Source: Desulfovibrionaceae bacterium
GTDB lineage: Bacteria > Pseudomonadota > Gammaproteobacteria > Burkholderiales > Burkholderiaceae_C
DNA: 18,478 nt
Reading direction: 5' to 3'
Assembly (NCBI GenBank): GCA_009778355.1
Contig: WRJY01000324.1
Coordinates: 1-18,478, forward strand
This document shows, piece by piece, positions 13,855-18,478 of this stretch (position 1 is its first letter; each line of letters begins with the position of its first letter). The position numbers and the translations under genes are program-made. Below the pieces are notes generated by a model. The model worked only from the letters and a program-made list of their open reading frames with translations. It was not told the origin of the DNA and made no database searches.

Positions 13855-14643
13855 CGGTTGCTGGCAGGGCTGGATGGCAGGATGGCAGGATGGCAGGATG
13901 GCGTTCCAGTATACGGGCTCGAAGCGCCAGCGCGGCGCGGGCCGGGCCGTCAGGCGGGCGACGTGGCGGGCAAAGGTCTCGCGCGGCATCTCGGCGGCGC
14001 CCATGAAGGCCAGGTGGCGCGTGTTCTGCTGGCAGTCGATCAGCGCGATGTTATGGCAGCGGGCAAAGGCCGCCAGCGCCGCCAGCGCGATCTTGGAGCC
14101 GTCGCCGACCTCGGTGAACATGGATTCGCCGAACACCGCGCCGCCGATCGCCACCACGTACAGGCCAGCGACCAGGCGATCGCCCACCCAGGTCTCGACG
14201 CTGTGCGCGTGGCCGGCCTCATGCAGCGCGCGGTAGGCCGATTGCATTTCGGGGCCGATCCAGGTGCCGCGCTGCCCCGGGCGCCGGGCATGGGCGCAGG
14301 CGGCGATGACCTGGCTGAACGCGGTGTCGATGCGAATCTGGCACGCCGGATCGGCGCGAAAACGCTGGATCGCCTTGCGCAGCGACCGGTGCAGGCGCAA
14401 GCGCCGGACGTCGAGCACCATGCGCGGGTCGGGGCTCCACCACAGAATCGGCTCGCCTTCGCTGAACCATGGAAAAACGGTGGCCGAGTAAGCCGCCAGC
14501 AGTGTCGGCACGTCCAGCGCGCCGCCGGTGGCCAGCAGGCCCGGGGCGGGCGAATGCGCGGGCCATGCCCGGCCAAGAGGCGGGAAAGGCTCGCCTGGTT
14601 GCAAAACGGCAAGAACGGGCGGCGGCAGCGCGGCAGGGGTCAA
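13111..14643 (-). CDS. aat-bpt: In-frame fusion: leucyl/phenylalanyl-tRNA-protein transferase (Aat) + aspartate/glutamate leucyltransferase (Bpt)
   Basis: One open frame of 510 codons encodes two N-degron enzymes normally made separately. The first ~263 codons are Aat, which attaches Leu/Phe to N-terminal Lys/Arg: AAYSATVFPWFSEGEPILWW, GTWIGPEM, GGAVFGESMF, LIDCQQNTRHLAFMGAAEMP. The last 247 are Bpt (ATE-like), which attaches Leu to N-terminal Asp/Glu: YPCSYLPGRQARSQ, SGMFTYRPHCDGCGACVPVR, GGGMDHDSVEQYTQFLLQSN, GTYGILWQIEQAAALGLPHV. Both create ClpS/ClpAP substrates. The join, NAILPSCHPAIQPCQQP, is encoded by an 8-bp tandem repeat. I start Aat at the TTG (14643) that overlaps the Nudix stop as TTGA; a TTG at 14604 is an alternative. 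The fusion could be a real product, a slippage state, or a sequencing length error in the repeat. Confidence 0.85.
   Translation of the reverse strand: MTPAALPPPVLAVLQPGEPFPPLGRAWPAHSPAPGLLATGGALDVPTLLAAYSATVFPWFSEGEPILWWSPDPRMVLDVRRLRLHRSLRKAIQRFRADPACQIRIDTAFSQVIAACAHARRPGQRGTWIGPEMQSAYRALHEAGHAHSVETWVGDRLVAGLYVVAIGGAVFGESMFTEVGDGSKIALAALAAFARCHNIALIDCQQNTRHLAFMGAAEMPRETFARHVARLTARPAPRWRFEPVYWNAILPSCHPAIQPCQQPVTHLKDLPLQALQFYATAPYPCSYLPGRQARSQVATPSHLIDGDVYGGLVLSGFRRSGMFTYRPHCDGCGACVPVRVLAQAFKPTRSQRRARKRHAGLHARVLGMCYVPEHYQLYLRYQGGRHTGGGMDHDSVEQYTQFLLQSNVNSRLVEFREPGADGSPGALRMVSVVDVLGDGLSAVYTFYDPDPRASYGTYGILWQIEQAAALGLPHVYLGYWIQGSAKMAYKARFQPSERLIRNRWQPHGAP
13855..14643 (-). other. aat: Aat module of the fused gene (leucyl/phenylalanyl-tRNA-protein transferase)
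   Basis: This is the 5' part of the fused frame, 263 codons including the repeat-encoded linker, close to normal Aat length (about 230-260). The conserved Aat core ends near RWRFEPVYWNA, so the repeat-encoded residues lie beyond it and probably do not disturb folding. Confidence 0.8.
13872..13902 (+). repeat. 8-bp tandem repeat (GGATGGCA x 3.9) at the aat-bpt junction
   Basis: Three perfect GGATGGCA units (13872-13879, 13880-13887, 13888-13895) are followed by GGATGGC (13896-13902). Read on the coding strand they are TGCCATCC units. As 8 is not a multiple of 3, each unit gained or lost changes the downstream reading frame. Confidence 0.95.
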
Positions 14644-15191
14644 GGCCAGCCGATGTCCACGTCGTGTACCGCGAACGCGCCGCGGCGGCGGTCGTCGAAG
14701 TAGCGCCGCAGCGTTTCGCGCACGGTGACGAAAGCCAGTTCGTCCCAAGGCGCTTCGGCCTCGCTGAACAGGCGCGCCTCCAGGCTTTCGACGCCGGGGT
14801 TGAATCGCCCGTGCAGCAGGCGGGCCAGGTAGAACACATGCACCTGGCCGACGCGCGGGATGCTCATGACGCTGAAAAGGGCGCCCATCTCCACCTCGGC
14901 GCCGGCTTCTTCAGCCGTTTCGCGCGCCGCGCCCTGGGCCATGGTTTCGCCCATTTCCATGAAACCGGCGGGCAAGGTCCACTTGCCCCGGCGCGGCTCG
15001 ATGGCGCGCTTGCACAGCAGCACCTTGTCGCCCAGGTACGGCACCGTGCCCACCACCAGCAGCGGGTTGACGTAGTGGACGGTGCCGCAGGCCGGGCAGA
15101 TGGCCCGCTCGCGCGTGTCGCCATCATCCGGCACGCGGTATTGCACGGCAGCGCCGCATTCACGGCAGTGCTTGACGCTGCGGGAATACAC
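14640..15191 (-). CDS. Nudix hydrolase with N-terminal zinc ribbon
   Basis: The protein (about 183 residues) begins with a zinc ribbon of two CxxC pairs (CREC, CPAC), as in NudC-like and related Nudix proteins. It then carries a full Nudix box, GFMEMGETMAQGAARETAEEAG, fitting Gx5Ex7REUxEExGU. It should hydrolyse a nucleoside-diphosphate-linked compound; the exact substrate is not evident. I chose the GTG at 15191 because GGAG (15201-15198) lies 6 bp upstream. A TTG at 15203 is in frame and would add four residues. Its stop overlaps the TTG start of aat (TTGA), and the ferredoxin gene ends just upstream, so it is part of a compact operon. No functional link to its neighbours is obvious. Confidence 0.9.
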   Translation of the reverse strand: MYSRSVKHCRECGAAVQYRVPDDGDTRERAICPACGTVHYVNPLLVVGTVPYLGDKVLLCKRAIEPRRGKWTLPAGFMEMGETMAQGAARETAEEAGAEVEMGALFSVMSIPRVGQVHVFYLARLLHGRFNPGVESLEARLFSEAEAPWDELAFVTVRETLRRYFDDRRRGAFAVHDVDIGWP

Positions 15192-15204
15192 GCCAAGCTC
15201 CAAG

Positions 15205-15882
15205 TCAATTCGCGGCCCGGCGCGCGCGCGCGCGGGCCAGCGCCGCCTCGATCACGGCGCGCTTGCGTTCCAGTTCGGCGCCGACGGCGTTGTGGGTGAC
15301 CTCGGACAGATGAGCCAGCTTGTGCTCGGCTTTTGCTTCTATTAGCAGGGCGTGTTCGCGGGCGTCGCGCGCGCGGCGGGCGTCGATGAATTCATGGCGC
15401 TCGCGCGCCTGGCGGGCCTGGGCGTCGGACCAGGCGGCCCAGCCGGTGCGCGCGCCGGTGACGTTGTCCAGCGCGATGCAATCGACCGGGCAGACCGCAA
15501 TGCACAGCTCGCAGCCGGTGCACTGCGCCTCGATCACGGTGTGCATGAGCTTGTTGCTGCCGACGATGCTCTCCACCGGGCAGGCCTTCAGGCACAGTGT
15601 GCAGCCGATGCACCAGGTTTCGTCGATCCAGGCGACGCTGCGCGGGCCTTCGACGCCGCGCTGCGGGTCCAGCGGCTGCACGGGCCGGGCGGTGATTGCC
15701 GCCAGCCGCGCAATGCCTTCAGCGCCGCCGGGCGGGCATTGGTTGATGCCGGCTTGGCCCTCGGCGATGGCGCGCGCGTAGGCCGCGCAATCGCTGTAGC
15801 CGCAGCGCGTGCATTGCGTCTGCGGCAGCGCGTTCAGTACGCGGCTGGCAAGCTCGGGGGCGGGAAAGTCATCGGCAGGCAA
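15205..15882 (-). CDS. rsxB: RnfB/RsxB-like ferredoxin, electron transport complex subunit B
   Basis: The 225-residue protein has three Fe-S regions. The N-terminal 4Fe-4S domain has CTRCGYSDC and a further Cys in GINQCPPGG (about residues 24-49). Two bacterial ferredoxin clusters follow: CIGCTLCLKACP and CTGCELCIAVCP. A charged, Ala/Arg/Glu-rich coiled-coil-like C-terminus comes after these. RnfB passes electrons within the Rnf/Rsx membrane complex, but no other rnf/rsx gene is near and the hydrophobic N-terminal anchor of true RnfB is missing, so it is probably a soluble orphan version known in Betaproteobacteria. The only sensible start is a TTG at 15882. It lies 29 bp downstream of phaZ and just upstream of the Nudix gene. 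Confidence 0.87.
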   Translation of the reverse strand: MPADDFPAPELASRVLNALPQTQCTRCGYSDCAAYARAIAEGQAGINQCPPGGAEGIARLAAITARPVQPLDPQRGVEGPRSVAWIDETWCIGCTLCLKACPVESIVGSNKLMHTVIEAQCTGCELCIAVCPVDCIALDNVTGARTGWAAWSDAQARQARERHEFIDARRARDAREHALLIEAKAEHKLAHLSEVTHNAVGAELERKRAVIEAALARARARRAAN

Positions 15883-15911
15883 GGGCGGTCTGGCGTATTG
15901 AAAAACAAATC

Positions 15912-17306
15912 TCAGCGCGCGACGGCGGTCTTTCTGGCCGCCGGTTTGGCCGGCGCTGGCGCGGCCTTGGCGCGCTTGGCGGCGGCGCGCGTGCGTTTGG
16001 CCGCTGGCGGCGGCGTGGACACGGCCTCTTCATGCAGTTCGGCGCTGCCGTGCGCGGCGATGAAGGACTTGACGCGCGGATACACCACGGTGCGCCAGCG
16101 GCGGCCGCTGAAAATGCCGTAGTGGCCCGCGCCCTGCACTTCCATGTGGTCGCAGTGCTCGCTTGCAATGCCCTTGCACAGGCCGTGCGCGGCGCGGGTC
16201 TGGCCGGCGCCGGAGATGTCGTCGAGCTCACCCTCGATAGTCAGCAAGGCGGCGCCGCGGATGTCCTGGGGCCGCACGCGCTCGATCTGGCCCGAAGGCG
16301 AGCGCACGTCCCAGGTGCCGTGAACCAGCCTGAATTCCTGGAACACCGTGCGGATGGTGTCCAGGTAATAGGCGGCGTCCATGTCCAGCACGGCGTTGTA
16401 TTCGTCGTAGAACTGGCGGTGCGTCTCGGCGCTGGACTGGTCGCCCTTGATGAGGTCGCTGAAGTAGTCGTAATGGCTGCTGGCGTGGCGGTCCGGGTTC
16501 ATGGCGATGAAGCCGGCGTGCTGCATGAAGCCCGGGTACACGCGGCGGCCCGCGCCGGGGTAGTTGGGCGGCACGCGGAAAATCACGTTGTTCTCGAACC
16601 ACTCGAAGCTGCGCCGCTCGGCCAGGTTGTTGACCGCCGTGGGCGACTTGCGCGCGTCGATGGGGCCGCCCATCATGGTCATGGTCAGGGGAATCTTTTC
16701 GCCCCGGCTGGCCATCAGCGACACCGCCGCCAGCACCGGCACCGTGGGCTGGCACACGCTGATGATGTGGCAGTTGCCGTAAGTGCCCTGCAGGCGGCGG
16801 ATGAACTCCTGCACGTAGTTGACGTAATCGTCCAGGCGAAATTCGCCTTCGGCGAGCGGCACGGTGCGGGCGTTTTTCCAGTCGGTGATGTAGACCTTGT
16901 GGCCCTCCAGCATGGTGCGCACGGTGTCGCGCAGCAAGGTCGCGTAGTGGCCCGACAGCGGCGCGACCAGCAGCACCGGCGGCTGGCTCTTGAGCTTGAC
17001 CAGTGTGGCCGGGTCGTCGGTAAACCGCTTGAAGCGGCGCAACTGGCAGAACGGCTTGTCAAGCTCGATGCGCTCGTGGATGGCCACGTGCACGCCGTCC
17101 ACATCGACCGTGCGGATGCCGAACTCGGGCTTTTCGTAGTCCTTGCCCAAGCGGTGGAGCAGCGCGTAAGCAGCGGCCACGCGCGAGGCCATTGGCGCCT
17201 GCCCGAGCAGGGTATGCCGGTTGCCGTACAGCTTGGCCGCGGCATCGGCCATGTCGGCAAACGGTTCGATCAGGGATCGCTGGGTTTCGTAAATGTGGTA
17301 AAGCAT
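15912..17306 (-). CDS. phaZ: Intracellular polyhydroxyalkanoate (PHB) depolymerase
   Basis: The enzyme mobilises stored PHB inside the cell by hydrolysing granule polymer. The 464-residue product matches the PhaZa1 type of Cupriavidus in length and catalytic plan: nucleophile Cys185 in ISVCQPTVP, where lipases have Ser, Asp near 362-363 (GELDDISG) and His395 (GAGHYGIFSG). The N-terminus MLYHIYETQRSLIEPFADMA is typical. Residues ~432-464 form a basic Ala/Lys/Pro tail (PPPAAKRTRAAAKRAKAAP and on) resembling the DNA-binding tails of histone H1-like or PhaM proteins. phaZ is first in the minus-strand gene run and divergent from the permease gene. The start ATG 17306 lacks a good Shine-Dalgarno, but the conserved N-terminus supports it. 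Confidence 0.94.
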   Translation of the reverse strand: MLYHIYETQRSLIEPFADMADAAAKLYGNRHTLLGQAPMASRVAAAYALLHRLGKDYEKPEFGIRTVDVDGVHVAIHERIELDKPFCQLRRFKRFTDDPATLVKLKSQPPVLLVAPLSGHYATLLRDTVRTMLEGHKVYITDWKNARTVPLAEGEFRLDDYVNYVQEFIRRLQGTYGNCHIISVCQPTVPVLAAVSLMASRGEKIPLTMTMMGGPIDARKSPTAVNNLAERRSFEWFENNVIFRVPPNYPGAGRRVYPGFMQHAGFIAMNPDRHASSHYDYFSDLIKGDQSSAETHRQFYDEYNAVLDMDAAYYLDTIRTVFQEFRLVHGTWDVRSPSGQIERVRPQDIRGAALLTIEGELDDISGAGQTRAAHGLCKGIASEHCDHMEVQGAGHYGIFSGRRWRTVVYPRVKSFIAAHGSAELHEEAVSTPPPAAKRTRAAAKRAKAAPAPAKPAARKTAVAR

Positions 17307-17336
17307 GGAAGCGATTATTGACTGCTGCTGCCGTGC

Positions 17337-17342
17337 AATATA
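17337..17342 (-). promoter_or_regulatory. phaZ: Candidate -10 box for the phaZ operon
   Basis: On the minus strand TATATT (17342-17337) matches five of six -10 positions. It would start transcription near 17330, giving a leader of about 24 nt. No good -35 is seen. Confidence 0.35.
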
Positions 17343-17411
17343 ACGCAGCGCCAGCCGCCCGGTTGCAGGCCGCGCAAACCCGAGGCGGCTGGTGCGTCAT
17401 GCGCCGATGCG

Positions 17412-17417
17412 TATCAT
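17412..17417 (+). promoter_or_regulatory. Candidate -10 box next to the MlaE-like gene
   Basis: TATCAT matches five of six -10 positions and ends 8 bp before the ATG at 17426. If used, the mRNA would be leaderless or nearly so. No Shine-Dalgarno precedes this ATG, which agrees. The -35 is weak. Confidence 0.35.
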
Positions 17418-17425
17418 GCCCGGCC

Positions 17426-18229
17426 ATGTCCATCGGTTTTTCGCTGCACGGCTGGCTGCTGTACTTGGGGCGCAGGGCGCTGCGCTGGCTGCACGGCTGG
17501 TGGCGGCTGGTGTTCATCGGCGCGCAGGTGCTGGCGTTGGCGCTGGCGCCGTCGAGCTGGCGGCGTGCGCCGCGCGGCGCGGTGCTGCGGCAGGTGTACC
17601 ACGCCGCCGGGCCGGGGCTGCCGGGCTTTACCATGCTGATGGCGCTATTCAACGTGGTGGTGATCCGTATCGTGGTGGTCACCGCCTTCGCCTATGGGCT
17701 GACGCAATACGCGCTGGACGCCGTGGTGCGCGTGCTGGTGCTGGAGCTGATCCCGCTGGCGGCGGCGCTGTTCGTGGCCATCGAATACACCATTGGGGGC
17801 GGCTCGGATTTGTACAAGCTGCGGCGCGATGGCGGCTTTGCGGCGCTGCGCGCGCGCGGCATCGACCCCCTGAGCCACGAGGCGCTGCCGCGCGTGCTGG
17901 CCGGCGTGGCCGCCGTGCTGCTGCTGGCCGCGCTCAGTTGCGTGATTTCGCTGGTGCTGGCCTACATCGGCGTGCATGGCTTCAACCTGGCCGGCCTGGC
18001 CGCGTACAACCGCGCGGTGGGGCACATCTTCGATCCGGCGGCGTCGCTGATCTTCGGGCTGAAGACGCTGCTGTTCGCACTGACGGTGGCGTTGCTGCCG
18101 GTGGTCACCGCGCTGCGCGAGCAGCCGCGCCGCGCCTTTCGCGCCAGCGTGGAGTTGCAGGGCCTGGTACGCATGTTCGTGCTGATGCTGGCGATCGAAA
18201 TCACCTCGCTGATCGGCAACTACTATTGA
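17426..18229 (+). CDS. MlaE-like ABC transporter permease
   Basis: The 267-residue membrane protein resembles the MlaE permease family (phospholipid or sterol ABC import/export with MCE proteins). It has a soluble N-terminus leading to RQVYHAAGPGLPGFTMLMAL, where MlaE carries its conserved RQLYNVG-like start. Hydrophobic segments lie at about 69-93, 99-123, 157-183 and 204-231, with a final one near 242-262. The segment LKTLLFALTVALLPV aligns with the LKSVVFAITVTW region of E. coli MlaE. No ATPase, MCE or other mla gene is next to it here; the following genes lie beyond the window. I start at the ATG 17426; the frame is open further upstream but crosses phaZ on the opposite strand. Confidence 0.78.
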   Translation: MSIGFSLHGWLLYLGRRALRWLHGWWRLVFIGAQVLALALAPSSWRRAPRGAVLRQVYHAAGPGLPGFTMLMALFNVVVIRIVVVTAFAYGLTQYALDAVVRVLVLELIPLAAALFVAIEYTIGGGSDLYKLRRDGGFAALRARGIDPLSHEALPRVLAGVAAVLLLAALSCVISLVLAYIGVHGFNLAGLAAYNRAVGHIFDPAASLIFGLKTLLFALTVALLPVVTALREQPRRAFRASVELQGLVRMFVLMLAIEITSLIGNYY

Positions 18230-18340
18230 ACCTGGGAACGGCAGTTGACCGCTTGTAACCTTGACAAGAACCGCATGGCAATTGATTTTTCCAGTTTCGA
18301 TCGAGTTCGCCGTTTGGGTGAAAGCGCTACGCACCCGCCA

Positions 18341-18477
18341 GCGCCGCGCTCGGCGCGCCATGCGGCGTTGCTCGTTCCTGCAGGCATGAGCCTGCCGCGT
18401 CCTCTCCCTTGCAGGGCGCGGCCCAGCCAGAGGCTGGGCCTGTTCGCGCTGTCCAAAGGCGCGCAGGCGCCTTTGGA
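18341..18477 (+). repeat. Cluster of four hairpins after the permease gene
   Basis: Four inverted repeats follow one another: GCGCCG-CGCT-CGGCGC (18341-18356), CAGGC-ATGA-GCCTG (18381-18394), GGCCCAGCC-AGA-GGCTGGGCC (18420-18440) and an 11-bp stem TCCAAAGGCGC-GCAG-GCGCCTTTGGA (18452-18477). No gene is visible in 18230-18478. The set looks like a dispersed structured repeat or a region of strong 3' RNA structure, and it may continue past the window end. Confidence 0.5.
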
Positions 18478-18478
18478 G

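Noticed and set aside
13872..13902. Tandem repeat considered as a CRISPR fragment
   Set aside because: The units are 8 bp and directly adjacent with no spacers, and they lie within coding sequence. It is a simple sequence repeat.
12322..14703. A 793-codon plus-strand frame opposite iclR and aat-bpt
   Set aside because: It is a mirror of the real minus-strand genes. The product is Ala/Gly/His/Val-rich without family motifs, and its start lies inside iclR.
1..18478. tRNA, rRNA, insertion sequences, phage genes or CRISPR arrays
   Set aside because: I looked for tRNA-like cloverleaf ends, transposase motifs and spaced repeats on both strands and found none. The window looks like ordinary chromosome.

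Overview
This window looks like a high-GC chromosome segment from a betaproteobacterium of the order Burkholderiales, most likely family Comamonadaceae. The reasons are the gene order ilvB-ilvN-ilvC-pssA-leuA, the divergent sigma factor/DUF3619/DUF3106 set, an intracellular PHB depolymerase, a TctBA transporter pair, and many TTG/GTG starts. This assignment rests on remembered gene order and protein character, not on a database search.

Layout. 1-1590 (minus strand): an ECF-type sigma factor overlaps by 4 bp (ATGA) a one-TM DUF3619 protein, followed by a secreted DUF3106 protein cut by the window edge. 1679-8251 (plus): branched-chain amino acid genes ilvB, ilvN, ilvC, then pssA (phosphatidylserine synthase), then leuA. 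leuA is preceded by a complete attenuator: a 22-codon Leu-rich leader peptide, an antiterminator pairing and two overlapping terminator hairpins. 8325-9506 (plus): a PBP7/D-Ala-D-Ala endopeptidase-like protein with a long basic linker. 9507-10132: a 626-bp stretch with hairpins but no convincing gene. 10133-12204 (plus): a 14-codon minigene, tctB and tctA, without a tctC. 12289-17306 (minus): read in transcription order, phaZ, an RnfB/RsxB-like ferredoxin, a Nudix hydrolase, a leucyl/phenylalanyl-tRNA transferase joined in frame to a Bpt leucyltransferase, and an IclR regulator, all closely spaced. 17426-18229 (plus): an MlaE-like permease, followed by a cluster of hairpins to the window end.

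The most notable feature is the aat-bpt junction. Two N-degron enzymes, normally separate proteins, form one 510-codon frame through a tract of about four 8-bp repeats (13872-13902). Because the unit is not a multiple of three, each gain or loss of a unit changes the frame. One extra unit, or two fewer, would end Aat at a TGA that overlaps the GTG start of bpt; one fewer would give Aat a long out-of-frame tail. It therefore reads like a slippage-controlled switch between fused, split and broken states. Second is the leuA leader, which has two mutually exclusive terminators and appears to start almost at the transcript's 5' end.

The biosynthetic genes form one pathway: IlvBN and IlvC make 2,3-dihydroxyisovalerate, and LeuA commits the later product 2-ketoisovalerate to leucine.
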